A DNA stretch of 46,749 nucleotides from Pseudomonas sp. UBA2684 (lineage in GTDB: Bacteria > Pseudomonadota > Gammaproteobacteria > Pseudomonadales > Pseudomonadaceae), in assembly GCA_002354655.1 (NCBI GenBank), contig DELY01000059.1, positions 2,925 to 49,673 of the forward strand, in the 5' to 3' direction. Below, in pieces: positions 27,048 to 38,897 of this stretch. A program made the position numbers and the translations under genes. Under the pieces are notes generated by a model. It was not told the DNA's origin. It saw only the letters and a list, made by a program, of their open reading frames with translations, and ran no database searches. Each line of letters begins with the position of its first letter. The first letter of the stretch is position 1.

Positions 27048-27905
27048 TTAACTGAGGTCGCGGTGGCGAACCTGGACATTCTTCAGGGTCGGTTTCAGGG
27101 CTTCGCCCAGGCGTTTGGCCAGGTACACCGAGCGGTGATGGCCGCCGGTGCAGCCAATCGCCACGGTCACGTAGGCGCGGTTGCTGGCGGCGAAGCGCGG
27201 TAGCCATTTCTTCAGATAGGCGAGGATGTCCTGGTACATCTCTTCGACGTCGGCCTGGGCTGCCAGGTACTCGACCACCGGTTGGTCGAGGCCGGAATAG
27301 TCGCGCAGGTCGGGTTTCCAATAGGGATTGGGCAGGCAGCGCACGTCGAAGACCAGGTCGGCATCCACCGGCATACCGCGCTTGAAACCGAAAGACTCGA
27401 CCAAAAACGCCGTGCCCGGCTCAGGCTGGTTGAGCAGGCGCAGCTTTAGGCTGTCGCGCAGCTGGTACAGGTTGAGGTGGGTGGTGTCGATTTTCAGGTC
27501 GGCCAGGTCGATGATTGGCCCGAGTAACAGGCTCTCATCGGCAATCGCTTCGGCCAGCGAGCGGTTCTCGTTGGTCAATGGGTGGCGGCGGCGGGTTTCG
27601 GAGAAACGCTTGAGCAGGGTTTCTTCATCGGCGTCCAGATACAGCACATCGCAGCGGATATGCCGGGCGCGCACTTCGTCGAGCAACTCGGGGAAGCGTT
27701 TGAGCTGACTGGGCAGGTTGCGTGCATCGATCGACACGGCCACCTGCGGGTGCAACAGCTCGGTGTGCAGCAGGGCGCGCTCAGCCAGCTCGGGGAGCAG
27801 GCCGGCCGGCAGGTTATCGATGCAATAGAAGCCGTTATCCTCGAGGACATCGAGGGCGGTGCTTTTGCCGGAGCCGGAGCGACCGCTGACGATGATCAAG
27901 CGCAT
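27048..27905 (-). CDS. rapZ: RNase adapter protein RapZ
   Basis: 285-aa P-loop protein. The N-terminal Walker A is GRSGSGKS (residues 8-15), and the C-terminal domain carries the conserved [17 protein letters not shown], part of its RNA- and metabolite-binding fold. In E. coli RapZ binds the sRNA GlmZ and recruits RNase E, linking glucosamine-6-phosphate levels to glmS expression. In Pseudomonas the RNA partner is less certain. It sits 11 bp downstream of ptsN and uses an AGGA ribosome site. Confidence 0.95.
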   Translation of the reverse strand: MRLIIVSGRSGSGKSTALDVLEDNGFYCIDNLPAGLLPELAERALLHTELLHPQVAVSIDARNLPSQLKRFPELLDEVRARHIRCDVLYLDADEETLLKRFSETRRRHPLTNENRSLAEAIADESLLLGPIIDLADLKIDTTHLNLYQLRDSLKLRLLNQPEPGTAFLVESFGFKRGMPVDADLVFDVRCLPNPYWKPDLRDYSGLDQPVVEYLAAQADVEEMYQDILAYLKKWLPRFAASNRAYVTVAIGCTGGHHRSVYLAKRLGEALKPTLKNVQVRHRDLS

Positions 27906-27916
27906 GGGCGTATGTC

Positions 27917-28381
27917 CTAGTGACCGCTTTGTACGTCCACTACTACCTGATACAGGATGTCGTTGCTCTGTGCCTGGCGCAGGCGCTCGCGCACCTCGCT
28001 GCGGTCGAGCATGCTGGCGATCTGCCGGAGCAACTCCAAGTGTTCATCGGTGGCGGCTTCCGGCACCAAGAGCACGAACAACAGGTCGACAGGGGCGCCA
28101 TCGATGGCATCGAAGTCCACCGCTGCATCCAGTCTCAGCAGGGCACTGATCGGCGCGCTACAGCCTGGCAAGCGACAGTGCGGAATGGCAATGCCATTAC
28201 CGAAACCGGTCGAACCGAGTTTTTCACGCGCAACCAGGCTTTCGAAAATGTCTTGGCCATCCAGGTCAGGCAGCTCGCGCGCCACCAGGTTGGCAATCTG
28301 TTCGAGAACACGTTTTTTACTGCCGCCCGGCACGTTCACCAAGGAACGGCCGGGGGTCAGGATATTTTCAAGTCGGATCAT
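27917..28381 (-). CDS. ptsN: PTS IIA-Ntr regulatory protein PtsN
   Basis: 154-aa EIIA of the fructose/mannitol superfamily. The phospho-acceptor is His68 in [11 protein letters not shown], and the C-terminal half [23 protein letters not shown] is standard. PtsN is the terminal phosphate acceptor of the nitrogen PTS and regulates potassium transport, carbon/nitrogen balance and, in Pseudomonas, pyruvate dehydrogenase and polyhydroxyalkanoate metabolism. No recognisable ribosome site precedes the ATG at 28381; hpf ends only 15 bp upstream, so translation probably depends on coupling. Confidence 0.95.
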   Translation of the reverse strand: MIRLENILTPGRSLVNVPGGSKKRVLEQIANLVARELPDLDGQDIFESLVAREKLGSTGFGNGIAIPHCRLPGCSAPISALLRLDAAVDFDAIDGAPVDLLFVLLVPEAATDEHLELLRQIASMLDRSEVRERLRQAQSNDILYQVVVDVQSGH

Positions 28382-28396
28382 AGGAGGTAGGCGATA

Positions 28397-28705
28397 TCAA
28401 CGGGCCATTGCGCCCTGTTGACGGTCGAGCTGCTTTTCCTTGTGCTTGATGAGTTGTCGGTCGAGTTTGTCAGTCAGTAAATCGATTGCTGCATACATGT
28501 CTTCGTGTTCGGCATTGGCGACGACTTCGCCGCCGGCTATGTGCAGAGTCGCTTCGATTTTCTGTTTGAGCTTCTCGACCTCCATAGTGACTTGCACATT
28601 AGTGATTTTGTCGAAGTGGCGCTCCAATCGACTGAGTTTCTCGTCGATGTAGTCGCGTAGGGCGTCGGTCACATCCAGCTGGTGTCCACTGATGTTGACT
28701 TGCAT
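28397..28705 (-). CDS. hpf: Ribosome hibernation promoting factor (short form)
   Basis: 102-aa short-form HPF. MQVNISGHQLDVTDALRDYI and the loop HEDMYAAIDLLTDKLDRQL are family signatures; the long-form C-terminal dimerisation domain is absent. It binds the 30S decoding region in stationary phase to promote 100S dimers. The ATG at 28705 follows AAGGAG. It lies 193 bp from rpoN, within the usual rpoN-hpf-ptsN order. The rpoN-hpf gap has several short inverted repeats but no confident promoter. Confidence 0.95.
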   Translation of the reverse strand: MQVNISGHQLDVTDALRDYIDEKLSRLERHFDKITNVQVTMEVEKLKQKIEATLHIAGGEVVANAEHEDMYAAIDLLTDKLDRQLIKHKEKQLDRQQGAMAR

Positions 28706-28898
28706 ACCGCTTTCTCCTTGTTGCCGTGTGTAAGAGACAGGCTGTCGGGCCTGCCACCGGAACACTTTGGCGTGGAAGACTCTGGCAAAACGAGCCTGGC
28801 ACTATCGCTCTTCGGTCTTGGCAGTATGGCCGCTTGCAAACGAGAGCGAGGCCTGGGGTGTTTGTGCCGTGTCGATTCGTCTTCCGTTGCGTGCCGCC

Positions 28899-30410
28899 TT
28901 ACATCAATCGCTTGCGCTCACTGGATGGCGCTATTCCGAGGGATTCACGGTATTTGGCGACGGTGCGGCGGGCTACTTGAATGCCCTGTGCTTCCAGTAA
29001 ACCAGCGATCTTGCTGTCACTCAACGGCTTTTTTGCATTTTCCGCGGCGACCAGTTTTTTCAGGATGGCGCGAATCGCAGTCGACGAGCATTCGCCGCCC
29101 TCGGCGGTGCTGACGTGGCTGGAGAAGAAGTATTTCAGCTCGTAAATACCGCGCGGGGTGTGCATGAATTTTTGCGTGGTAACCCGCGAGATGGTCGACT
29201 CGTGCATGCCCACCGCTTCGGCGATATCGTGCAGAACCAGGGGCTTCATCGCCTCGTCGCCGTAGTCGAGGAAGCCGCGCTGGTGTTCGACGATCTGCGT
29301 GGCGACCTTCATCAGGGTTTCGTTGCGGCTCTGCAGGCTCTTGATGAACCAGCGCGCTTCCTGCAACTGGTTGCGCATGAAGGTGTTATCGGCGCTGGAG
29401 TCGGTGCGTTTCACAAAGCCGGCATATTGCGCATTCACGCGCAGGCGCGGCATGGCTTCCTGGTTCAGCTCGACCAGCCAGCGCTCGTTGTGTTTGCGCA
29501 CGATCACGTCGGGCACCACGTATTCCGGCTCGCTCGACTCGATTTGCGAGCCTGGTCGTGGATTCAGGCTCTGGATCAGTTCGATGACCTGGCGCAGCTC
29601 GTCTTCCTTGAGCTTCATGCGGCGCATCAGTTGGCTGTAGTCGCGGCTGCCAAGCAGGTCGAGGTAGTCATTCGCCAAGCGCTGGGCTTCGCTCAGCCAG
29701 GGGGTTTTCGCCGAGAGCTGACGCAGTTGCAGGAGCAGGCATTCGCGCAGGTCGCGGGCAGCGATGCCGGCGGGCTCGAATTGCTGGATGCGGTGCAGCA
29801 CGGCTTCGACTTCGTCCAGTTCGATATCCAGCTCTGGGTCGAAGGCTTCCACCACTTCCTCGAGGGTTTCCTCCAGGTAGCCTTGGTTGTTGATGCAGTC
29901 GATCAGGGTGACCGCGATCAAGCGATCCTTGTCGGACATCGGCGCCAGGTTGAGTTGCCAGAGCAGATGGCTTTGCAGGCTTTCGCCGGCCGAGGTGCGG
30001 GTGGTGAAGTCCCACTCGTCGTCGTCATTGCTCGGCAGGCTGCTGGCGCTGGTCTGGTAAACATCTTCCCAGGCGGTGTCGACCGGCAGCTCGTTGGGGA
30101 TGCGTTCGTTCCACTCACCCTCTTCTAGGTTGTCCACGGTTTGCGTGGTTTCCTGGTAGTTGGCGTCTTGGTAGGGTTCTTCTTGTTGCTGGGCAGCGGG
30201 GGCTGGGCTTTCGACACCGTCGGCCATAGGGTCCGAGTTATCGAAATCTTCGCCGTCTTCCTGGCGTTCGAGCATCGGATTGGACTCCAATGCCTCCTGG
30301 ATCTCCTGTTGCAGATCCAGAGTAGACAGTTGGAGTAGGCGGATGGCCTGTTGCAGCTGCGGAGTCATCGTCAGCTGCTGGCCCATCTTCAGGACTAGCG
30401 ATGGTTTCAT
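28899..30410 (-). CDS. rpoN: RNA polymerase sigma-54 factor RpoN
   Basis: 503-aa sigma-54. Region I is the Gln/Leu-rich start [20 protein letters not shown], followed by the acidic region II (about residues 50-120), the core-binding domain, the helix-turn-helix ([16 protein letters not shown]) and the RpoN box [10 protein letters not shown] (480-489), which contacts the -24 element. It directs transcription of nitrogen, flagellar, pilus and many transport genes with AAA+ activators. A perfect TATAAT lies about 70 bp upstream on the minus strand. Confidence 0.98.
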   Translation of the reverse strand: MKPSLVLKMGQQLTMTPQLQQAIRLLQLSTLDLQQEIQEALESNPMLERQEDGEDFDNSDPMADGVESPAPAAQQQEEPYQDANYQETTQTVDNLEEGEWNERIPNELPVDTAWEDVYQTSASSLPSNDDDEWDFTTRTSAGESLQSHLLWQLNLAPMSDKDRLIAVTLIDCINNQGYLEETLEEVVEAFDPELDIELDEVEAVLHRIQQFEPAGIAARDLRECLLLQLRQLSAKTPWLSEAQRLANDYLDLLGSRDYSQLMRRMKLKEDELRQVIELIQSLNPRPGSQIESSEPEYVVPDVIVRKHNERWLVELNQEAMPRLRVNAQYAGFVKRTDSSADNTFMRNQLQEARWFIKSLQSRNETLMKVATQIVEHQRGFLDYGDEAMKPLVLHDIAEAVGMHESTISRVTTQKFMHTPRGIYELKYFFSSHVSTAEGGECSSTAIRAILKKLVAAENAKKPLSDSKIAGLLEAQGIQVARRTVAKYRESLGIAPSSERKRLM

Positions 30411-30478
30411 TGCAGACCTTATTTACCGGCGTCTGTGCGCAATCCACTACAGGGCGTTTGAGCGCCACTAGGAAGCAA

Positions 30479-30484
30479 ATTATA
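30479..30484 (-). promoter_or_regulatory. Putative -10 of the rpoN promoter
   Basis: TATAAT on the minus strand (30484-30479), with a weak -35. The leader to the rpoN ATG would be about 60 nt. Confidence 0.4.
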
Positions 30485-30544
30485 TGCCTGACCTTGAGTG
30501 GTTTGCCTAGCTCTAGCTGCTATTCGGTCGAGAAAAACCGTTAT

Positions 30545-31270
<726 letters not shown>

Positions 31271-31272
31271 TA

Positions 31273-31815
31273 CTACTGTGCCTGCTGTTCGGCTGGTTTG
31301 TTCTTCGGCTGGATCACCATGTCGATACGTGGGCGCGGCGTGGTGACGTTATTGCCAGTGGCGCGCCCGGCGTTGACGATCTGGCGCTGGGTGTCATAGA
31401 CGATTTTCTCGCCCTCGAAGGTATTGCCTTCCTGGATCACTTTGGCCTGGTCGATCAAGACGATGCGCTCATTGGCGGCAAAATACTGAATGGTCAGGCC
31501 GTAGGCCTTAACGATCTGCTTGTCGGCGGAGGGCTTTTGCTCGTAGTAGGCGGGCTTGCCGACCGAGGTGAAGACTTCGATATCGCCCTGGGCGGTTTGC
31601 GTGATAGTCACGGTGTCGCCTGTGATCTTCAAGGTGCCTTGGGTAATGATCACGTCGCCGCGATAGACCGCGACGCCTTGTTTGTCATCGAGTTCGGCGC
31701 TGTCGGCCTGGACGCGAATCGGCTGCTCACGATCAGTGGGCAGCGCCCAAGCGCTGGCGCTTCCGAGCGCGGCGCTCAAGCTGAGCAGAAGGGGGAAGGT
31801 TTTAACGAACCTCAT
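31273..31815 (-). CDS. lptA: LPS transport periplasmic protein LptA
   Basis: 180-aa periplasmic bridge protein with a signal peptide ending near residue 25 (ASAWA-LP) and an OstA-like beta-jellyroll domain ([33 protein letters not shown]). LptA monomers join head to tail to carry LPS across the periplasm. Its ATG overlaps the 3' end of lptC by 14 bp, so the two are translationally coupled, and lptB follows after 2 bp. Confidence 0.96.
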   Translation of the reverse strand: MRFVKTFPLLLSLSAALGSASAWALPTDREQPIRVQADSAELDDKQGVAVYRGDVIITQGTLKITGDTVTITQTAQGDIEVFTSVGKPAYYEQKPSADKQIVKAYGLTIQYFAANERIVLIDQAKVIQEGNTFEGEKIVYDTQRQIVNAGRATGNNVTTPRPRIDMVIQPKNKPAEQQAQ

Positions 31816-32371
31816 GCTGGCCTCTTACGTTGGACTGCAGGAGCATCCTGCCGTCATTCAAGTACGCTTTCATTCCTTGTGCCGTGGTCACCCCATTGGC
31901 CGCGTCGATTCTAACGGCTTGCTGGGTCTGCGCATATTCCTTCTCGGGGAATACAGTCAGGCGGCTGGTGGTGAGAATGGTCGGGCGGCCTTTGGCGTCG
32001 GTGCGTTCGACGCGCACTTTGTCGATCAGCTCGACTTGTGTGCCTTCGGGCGCCACTTCGCCGCGCTCGCTGCGCACCTTCCAGGGCAGTTCGGTGCCTC
32101 GGTACAGGCTCATGTTCGGGCTGGTCAGCAAGGTGATGTCCGTCGTTTTGACGTGCTCCAGCTTGTCGGCAGTCATCTCGTAGTGCAGTTTGCCGTCGGC
32201 CTGGTATTGCACGGTGTTGGCGTTGACCACGTAAAAGTCGATGGCGTTGTCGGTGCCGGTTTGTGCGGGCCTCTCGGAAAAGCTGTCCGGGTTGATGTTC
32301 CAGTAGCCGACCGCAGCCAGTAGCGCGGCGGCACAGGCAAACAGGACGGGATTGAGTAATTTACGCAGCAT
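31802..32371 (-). CDS. lptC: LPS export protein LptC
   Basis: 189-aa bitopic inner-membrane protein: an N-terminal membrane helix (LLNPVLFACAAALLAAVGYW) and a periplasmic LptC beta-jellyroll (DFYVVNANTVQYQADGKLHYEMTADKLEH region). It receives LPS from LptB2FG and hands it to LptA. It starts 8 bp after kdsC in the kdsD-kdsC-lptC-lptA-lptB operon. Confidence 0.95.
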   Translation of the reverse strand: MLRKLLNPVLFACAAALLAAVGYWNINPDSFSERPAQTGTDNAIDFYVVNANTVQYQADGKLHYEMTADKLEHVKTTDITLLTSPNMSLYRGTELPWKVRSERGEVAPEGTQVELIDKVRVERTDAKGRPTILTTSRLTVFPEKEYAQTQQAVRIDAANGVTTAQGMKAYLNDGRMLLQSNVRGQHEVR

Positions 32372-32379
32372 AGTGGGCT

Positions 32380-32904
32380 CTACAGATAAGCGGCATGGGC
32401 GGCATCGAGGCTGCCTTGGGCGCGCATGATCAGCTCGCAGAATTCGCGCGCGGCGCCTTCGCCGCCGCGTGCCTGGGTGACGCCATGGGCATGCTGACGA
32501 ACGAAACCATCGGCACTGGCGACTGCCATGCCCAGGCCGACTCGGCGAATCACCGGCAAGTCGGGCAGGTCGTCGCCCAGGTAGGCGACTTGCTCATAGC
32601 TTAGGCCGAGTTTGCCGAGAAGCTCATCCAAGACCACAAGCTTGTCTTCACGACCTTGGTAAAGATGTTGAATGCCGAGGTTCTGCGCGCGGCGTTCGAC
32701 TACCGGCGTTGTGCGGCCGCTGATGATCGCCGTGCGTACGCCGGAGGCAATCAGCATCTTGATGCCCTGGCCGTCGAGGGTGTTGAAGGTCTTGAATTCG
32801 CTGCCATCGACCAGGAAGTACAGTTTGCCGTCGGTGAGTACGCCGTCGACATCGAAGATCGCCAGTTTGACCGCTTGGGCGCGTTGCAGCAGTTCGGCGT
32901 GCAT
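32380..32904 (-). CDS. kdsC: 3-deoxy-D-manno-octulosonate 8-phosphate phosphatase KdsC
   Basis: 174-aa HAD phosphatase. The catalytic nucleophile Asp18 and acid/base Asp20 lie in IFDVDGVLTDG, followed by the threonine/serine motif ISGRTTPVVERRAQNLGI and the acidic motif AYLGDDLPDLPV. KdsC removes the phosphate of Kdo-8-P in Kdo synthesis for LPS core. I take the ATG at 32904, whose first base is shared with the kdsD stop (TGATG); the GTG one codon earlier is an alternative. Confidence 0.95.
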   Translation of the reverse strand: MHAELLQRAQAVKLAIFDVDGVLTDGKLYFLVDGSEFKTFNTLDGQGIKMLIASGVRTAIISGRTTPVVERRAQNLGIQHLYQGREDKLVVLDELLGKLGLSYEQVAYLGDDLPDLPVIRRVGLGMAVASADGFVRQHAHGVTQARGGEGAAREFCELIMRAQGSLDAAHAAYL

Positions 32905-33878
32905 CACATGACCCCCGCGCGCAACAGGTCGCCCAGGTTGAATGCGCCGATGGGGCGGTCGTGTTGATCGACCACCACCAGGGCGCCGATCTTGTGATCT
33001 TCCATGATTTTCAGTGCTTCGGCTGCCAGCATGTCGGGCCGCGCGGTCTTGCCGTGTGGGGTCATGGCCTCGTCGATGGTGGCCTGGCGGATGTCCAGGC
33101 CGCGATCCAGGGTGCGGCGCAGGTCGCCGTCGGTAAAGACCCCGGCGAGCCGGCCATCCGCTTCGAGCACGGCGGTCATGCCCAGGCCTTTGCGGGTCAT
33201 TTCCATCAGGGCGTCGCGCAGCAGGGTACCGCGTTGCACCTTGGGCAGTTCTTCGCCGGCGTGCATCACGTTTTCGACCTTGAGCAGCAGGCGTCGACCC
33301 AGTGCGCCGCCCGGGTGGGAAAAGGCGAAGTCTTCGGCGGTGAAGCCTCGGGCTTCCAGTAGGGCAATGGCGAGGGCGTCGCCGAGTACCAGGGAAACCG
33401 TGGTGGACGAGGTCGGCGCCAGGTTCAGTGGGCAGGCTTCCTGAGTCACGCGGGCATCCAGGTTGACCTCTGCGGCCTTGGCCAGTGGCGAATCCGGGTT
33501 GCCGGTCATGCTGATCAAGGTGATGCCGAGGCGCTTGATCAACGGCAGCAAGGTGACGATTTCCGCGGTCGAGCCGGAATTGGACAGCGCCAGTACCACG
33601 TCGTCACGGGTAATCATGCCCATGTCGCCGTGGCTGGCCTCGGCGGGGTGGACGAAGAACGCGGTGGTGCCGGTGCTGGCCAGGGTGGCGGCAATTTTGT
33701 TGCCGACATGCCCGGATTTGCCCATGCCGACCACTACCACCCGGCCCTTGCTGGCCAGGATGAGTTCGCAGGCACGGACGAAATCGCCGTCGATCCGTTG
33801 CAACAGGTCGGTGACCGCTTCAAGTTCGAGGCGAATGGTGCGTTGTGCGGACTTGATCAATTCGTTGGGCTGGCTCAT
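32904..33878 (-). CDS. kdsD: D-arabinose-5-phosphate isomerase KdsD
   Basis: 324-aa isomerase: an N-terminal SIS sugar-isomerase domain (VVVVGMGKSGHVGNKIAATL, HPAEASHGDMGMI) and two C-terminal CBS domains (EELPKVQRGTLLRDALMEM and DMLAAEALKIMEDHKIGALV). It converts ribulose-5-phosphate to arabinose-5-phosphate, the first committed Kdo precursor. The ATG at 33878 (MSQPNELI) is the family N-terminus. First gene of the kds-lpt operon, divergent from mlaF across a 247-bp gap. Confidence 0.96.
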   Translation of the reverse strand: MSQPNELIKSAQRTIRLELEAVTDLLQRIDGDFVRACELILASKGRVVVVGMGKSGHVGNKIAATLASTGTTAFFVHPAEASHGDMGMITRDDVVLALSNSGSTAEIVTLLPLIKRLGITLISMTGNPDSPLAKAAEVNLDARVTQEACPLNLAPTSSTTVSLVLGDALAIALLEARGFTAEDFAFSHPGGALGRRLLLKVENVMHAGEELPKVQRGTLLRDALMEMTRKGLGMTAVLEADGRLAGVFTDGDLRRTLDRGLDIRQATIDEAMTPHGKTARPDMLAAEALKIMEDHKIGALVVVDQHDRPIGAFNLGDLLRAGVM

Positions 33879-34006
33879 AGCGTCAAAATAGGCATGCCGA
33901 GTGAAAAGGCGGCGATTATAGCGGGAAAGCCCGGTGCGCTCACCTTTGAATCGTGTCGGCAACTGGCGAGGCAGTTGGAGCGCGCTCTGTAAGCAAATGT
34001 TCAATT

Positions 34007-34036
34007 TTGGGCAGGCTATTTCAGCAATGTTATAGT
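34007..34036 (+). promoter_or_regulatory. Putative sigma-70 promoter of the mla operon
   Basis: TTGGGC (34007-34012) and TATAGT (34031-34036), 18 bp apart, lie about 90 bp before the mlaF ATG, inside the kdsD/mlaF divergent gap. Confidence 0.5.
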
Positions 34037-34125
34037 GCGCGGCCATTTTCGGCCCATCTGCTAGGCGCAGTGTCCTTGTTGCGAGACAGGGCGTCTGTCA
34101 GGAAGGCTGTTCGCAAGGAGTCCAG

Positions 34126-34935
34126 ATGAGCGCCGAGAAGCAGTATGCGGTCGAGCTGAAAGGCGTGAGTTTTCAGCGGGGCGACCGGGATATTTTCAAG
34201 AATGTCGACATTCGCATTCCGCGTGGCAAAGTCACCGGGATCATGGGCCCTTCCGGCTGTGGCAAAACCACGCTGTTGCGCCTGATCGCCGCTGAACTCA
34301 AGCCGAGCAAGGGCGAGGTGTGGGTCAACGGGCAGAATTTGCCAACGCTGTCGCGTAGCGAACTGTTCGATATGCGCAAGCAGATGGGCGTGCTGTTTCA
34401 AAGCGGGGCGCTGTTCACCGATCTCAATGTCTTCGAGAACGTTGCATTTCCGCTGCGGGTGCACACCCAACTGCCGGAAGAAATGATTCGCGACATCGTG
34501 CTGCTGAAATTGCAGGCCGTTGGGTTGCGTGGCGCGCTGGATTTGATGCCCGATGAGCTGTCCGGTGGCATGAAGCGTCGTGTGGCGCTGGCCCGTGCGA
34601 TCGCCCTCGACCCGCAAATTCTGCTGTATGACGAACCCTTCGTGGGTCAGGACCCAATCGCCATGGGCGTGCTGGTGCGCTTGATTCGCCTGCTCAACGA
34701 TGCACTCGGCATTACCAGTATCGTGGTGTCGCACGACTTGGCGGAGACCGCCAGCATCGCCGACTACATCTATGTGGTCGGCGATACCCAGGTACTGGGC
34801 CAGGGCACGCCGGACGAGCTGATGCATTCGGAAAACCCACGCGTTCGCCAATTCATGCAAGGCACGCCCGATGGGCCCGTGCCATTTCACTTTCCGGCGC
34901 CGGATTACCGCGACGATTTATTGGGGGGGCGCTGA
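34126..34935 (+). CDS. mlaF: Phospholipid trafficking ABC ATPase MlaF (Ttg2A)
   Basis: 269-aa ABC ATPase. Walker A is GPSGCGKTT (41-49), signature [15 protein letters not shown], and Walker [15 protein letters not shown]. It powers the MlaFEDB complex, which moves phospholipids between the outer-membrane MlaA/MlaC system and the inner membrane to keep outer-leaflet asymmetry. In Pseudomonas the locus is also called ttg2 because mutants lose toluene tolerance. An AAGGAG sequence precedes the ATG. Stop overlaps mlaE by one base (TGATG). Confidence 0.97.
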   Translation: MSAEKQYAVELKGVSFQRGDRDIFKNVDIRIPRGKVTGIMGPSGCGKTTLLRLIAAELKPSKGEVWVNGQNLPTLSRSELFDMRKQMGVLFQSGALFTDLNVFENVAFPLRVHTQLPEEMIRDIVLLKLQAVGLRGALDLMPDELSGGMKRRVALARAIALDPQILLYDEPFVGQDPIAMGVLVRLIRLLNDALGITSIVVSHDLAETASIADYIYVVGDTQVLGQGTPDELMHSENPRVRQFMQGTPDGPVPFHFPAPDYRDDLLGGR

Positions 34936-35732
34936 TGCGCAGGAGATCTACGCTCGAACGGATTCGCCTGTTTGGTCGTGCCGGTATCGATGTGGTCGCC
35001 ACGCTTGGGCGTTCGACCGTGTTTTTGCTGCGCGCGTTGTTCGGGCGCGGCAGTGTCGGTAATCCGCTGCAGTTGCTGATCAAGCAGCTTTACTCGGTGG
35101 GCGTCATGTCCCTGGCGATCATCGTGGTGTCCGGCATCTTTATCGGCATGGTGCTGTCGCTGCAAGGGTTCAGCATCCTGGCCAAGTATGGTTCGGAGCA
35201 GGCGGTTGGGCAGATGGTCGCGTTGACCTTGCTGCGTGAGCTGGGGCCGGTGGTCACCGCGTTGCTGTTCGCCGGTCGTGCCGGCTCGGCGCTGACCGCA
35301 GAAATCGGCAATATGAAATCCACCGAGCAGTTGTCGAGCCTGGAGATGATCGGCGTCGATCCGCTCAAATACATCGTCGCGCCGCGCTTGTGGGCGGGTT
35401 TTATTTCGATGCCGCTGCTGGCCGTGATTTTCAGCGTGGTCGGTATCTGGGGCGGGGCGATGGTGGCCATCGACTGGCTCGGCGTTTACGAGGGCTCGTT
35501 CTGGGCCAATATGCAAAACAGTGTTTCGTTCCGCGAAGACGTACTCAACGGGGTTATCAAAAGCCTGGTTTTCGCCTTTGTTGTCACCTGGATCGCCGTG
35601 TTCCAGGGCTATGACTGTGAGCCGACCTCGGAAGGCATCAGTCGTGCCACTACAAGAACAGTGGTCTATGCCTCGCTGGCCGTGTTGGGGCTGGACTTTA
35701 TTCTGACCGCTTTGATGTTTGGAGACTTCTGA
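34935..35732 (+). CDS. mlaE: Phospholipid trafficking permease MlaE (Ttg2B)
   Basis: 265-aa MlaE/YrbE permease. A basic N-terminal segment ([14 protein letters not shown]) is followed by about five or six membrane helices, with the conserved [26 protein letters not shown] region and GMVLSLQG. It forms the membrane dimer on which MlaF and the MlaD hexamer assemble. TGATG overlaps at both ends show coupled translation with mlaF and mlaD. Confidence 0.96.
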   Translation: MRRRSTLERIRLFGRAGIDVVATLGRSTVFLLRALFGRGSVGNPLQLLIKQLYSVGVMSLAIIVVSGIFIGMVLSLQGFSILAKYGSEQAVGQMVALTLLRELGPVVTALLFAGRAGSALTAEIGNMKSTEQLSSLEMIGVDPLKYIVAPRLWAGFISMPLLAVIFSVVGIWGGAMVAIDWLGVYEGSFWANMQNSVSFREDVLNGVIKSLVFAFVVTWIAVFQGYDCEPTSEGISRATTRTVVYASLAVLGLDFILTALMFGDF

Positions 35733-36202
35733 TGCAAAACCGCACACTGGAGATTGGTGTCGGCCTGTTCCTGTTGGCCGGGTTGTTGGCCTTGTTGCTG
35801 TTGGCGTTGCGCGTCAGTGGGTTGACGGTGGGCAGCAGCGACAATACCTACAAGGTCTATGCGCACTTTGACAATATTGCCGGTCTAACCGTACGGGCCA
35901 AGGTGACCATGGCGGGAGTGACCATCGGTAAAGTGACCGCCATCGACCTGGATCGCGACAGCTACACCGGCCGCGTGAGCATGGAGTTGGACAAGAATGT
36001 CGACAACCTGCCGTTGGATTCGACCGCTTCGATCCTGACCGCGGGCTTGCTCGGTGAGAAATACATCGGCATCAGCGTGGGCGGCGAAGAAGAACTGCTC
36101 ACCGATGGCAGCACCATCCACGACACCCAGTCGTCGCTGGTGCTGGAGGACCTGATCGGTAAGTTCCTGCTCAATTCGGTTAACAAAGACGAAGCCAATT
36201 AA
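35732..36202 (+). CDS. mlaD: MCE-domain lipid transport protein MlaD (Ttg2C)
   Basis: 156-aa protein with one N-terminal membrane helix (EIGVGLFLLAGLLALLLLAL) and one MCE domain (YKVYAHFDNIAGLTVRAKVTMAGVTIGKV). MCE domains form a hexameric ring with a hydrophobic lipid tunnel. The C-terminal part (VLEDLIGKFLLN) is the helix that closes the tunnel. Overlaps mlaE by one base and precedes mlaC by 15 bp. Confidence 0.96.
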   Translation: MQNRTLEIGVGLFLLAGLLALLLLALRVSGLTVGSSDNTYKVYAHFDNIAGLTVRAKVTMAGVTIGKVTAIDLDRDSYTGRVSMELDKNVDNLPLDSTASILTAGLLGEKYIGISVGGEEELLTDGSTIHDTQSSLVLEDLIGKFLLNSVNKDEAN

Positions 36203-36217
36203 CGAGGGTTGCCAAAG

Positions 36218-36850
36218 ATGATCAAGACACTGCGGAACAGTCTTTTCGTACTGCTGAGCGCTCTGCCGCTGCTGGCCGTGGCTGCGCCGACTGCCCACGA
36301 AGTGGTGCAGCAGACCACCACGACCCTGTTGGCCGATCTGAAGGCCAATAAAGAGCAGTACCGGAGCAACCCGGATGCGTTCTACACCTCGCTGAACAAT
36401 ATTCTCGGCCCGGTGGTGGATGTCGACGGGATTTCCCGTGGCGTGATGACCGTGCGCTATTCGCGCCAGGCTACGCCAGAGCAAATGAGCCGTTTTCAGG
36501 AAAATTTCAAACGCAGCCTGATGCAGTTCTATGGCAATGCCCTGCTTGAGTACAACAACCAGGACATTCGCGTACTGCCGGTCAGTGGCAAGCAGGACCC
36601 GCAGCGCACTGCGGTGAACATGGAGATCAAGGACGGTAAGGGCGTGGTTTACCCGCTGTCCTACACCATGGTCAGCCAGGGTGACAGCTGGAAGATGCGT
36701 AACGTGATTATCAACGGCATCAACGTCGGCAAGCTGTTCCGCGATCAGTTCGCTCAGTCCATGCAGAACAACGGTAATGACTTGAACAAGGTCATCGACA
36801 CCTGGTCCGATACCGTGGCCAAGGCCCGTCAGGGCCAGGGCGAGTCGTGA
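36218..36850 (+). CDS. mlaC: Periplasmic phospholipid carrier MlaC (Ttg2D)
   Basis: 210-aa soluble lipid-binding protein (Tol-Tol-Ttg2 family). The signal peptide ends near residue 23 (LLAVAA-PT). The mature protein has the MlaC features ILGPVVDVDGISRGVM and FQENFKRSLMQFYGNALLEYN. It ferries phospholipids between outer-membrane MlaA and inner-membrane MlaD. The ATG at 36218 lies after ACGAGG; a TTG three codons upstream is rejected. Stop overlaps mlaB as GTGA. Confidence 0.95.
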   Translation: MIKTLRNSLFVLLSALPLLAVAAPTAHEVVQQTTTTLLADLKANKEQYRSNPDAFYTSLNNILGPVVDVDGISRGVMTVRYSRQATPEQMSRFQENFKRSLMQFYGNALLEYNNQDIRVLPVSGKQDPQRTAVNMEIKDGKGVVYPLSYTMVSQGDSWKMRNVIINGINVGKLFRDQFAQSMQNNGNDLNKVIDTWSDTVAKARQGQGES

Positions 36851-37155
36851 GTCAGGCGAGTATCGCCGAGCAGGCGCCGGGGGTGTTTCAGCTCTCCGGC
36901 GTGCTCGATTACCTCAGCGCTCCCGCCTTGCGCGAGCAGGGCGCGCGCCTGATCGGCGCCAGCTCGGCCGCGGCCTGCGTGATCGATTGTACGACGGTGG
37001 AGAAATCCAGCAGCGTGGGTTTGGCGCTGCTCTTGGCGTTTCTGCGCGATGCCGCGGCGGCGGGCAAGCCCCTCACGCTGCGCGGCCTGCCGGCGGACAT
37101 GCGGCAAATCGCCGAGGTTTCCGAGTTGCTTGAGCTCTTGCCGCTGGAGGCCTGA
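36847..37155 (+). CDS. mlaB: STAS-domain protein MlaB
   Basis: 102-aa cytoplasmic STAS-domain protein that binds MlaF and is needed for assembly of the MlaFEDB complex. It starts with GTG at 36847, overlapping the mlaC stop. The helix-strand pattern is intact (GVFQLSGVLDYLSAPALREQG; SVGLALLLAFLRDAAAAGK). The region where related STAS proteins usually have a D-S-S/A-G motif reads VEKSSSVGLALL, so the acidic residue is not conserved. Last gene of the mla operon. Confidence 0.92.
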   Translation: MSQASIAEQAPGVFQLSGVLDYLSAPALREQGARLIGASSAAACVIDCTTVEKSSSVGLALLLAFLRDAAAAGKPLTLRGLPADMRQIAEVSELLELLPLEA

Positions 37156-37188
37156 GTCATTGCCCGGCGGGCCCTGGTCGACGCGGGG

Positions 37189-37217
37189 TTCGCAGGCGAG
37201 GGGCTTTTTTGTATGAT
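37189..37217 (+). promoter_or_regulatory. Putative promoter of ibaG-murA
   Basis: TTCGCA (37189-37194), 17 bp, then TATGAT (37212-37217) preceded by a T-run, about 60 bp before the ibaG ATG. Confidence 0.4.
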
Positions 37218-37276
37218 GCGCGACCCGCGAGCCTTGGCTCAGCTGTGGTTAATCAATGCGTCGAGCGAGGTTGAGC

Positions 37277-38804
<1,528 letters not shown>

Positions 38805-38843
38805 GTTTGCAATCTGGGCGGCGGGAGCCGCTTTGCGGCTCTT

Positions 38844-38876
38844 GTTGGGCCTCGCTTCGCTCAGCGCCAACCTACG
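38844..38876 (+). repeat. Dispersed palindrome, family B, copy 2
   Basis: The sequence starts gttgggcctcgcttcgctca and ends gcgccaacctacg, nearly identical to 7729-7761. A separate hairpin, gagccgctttgcggctc (38825-38841), lies just before it. It sits between murA and hisG. Confidence 0.75.
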
Positions 38877-38897
38877 CACGTTTTGAAGGACTTTTTC

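Noticed and set aside
28706-28898. A possible sigma-54 promoter (TGGCAC at about 28797) between rpoN and hpf
   Set aside because: The required GC of the -12 element is not present at the right spacing (tggcac-tatcg-ctctt), and it faces away from hpf.
29115-30128. A 337-codon plus-strand frame opposite rpoN
   Set aside because: Antisense to intact rpoN, and its composition mirrors the codon positions of the real gene.
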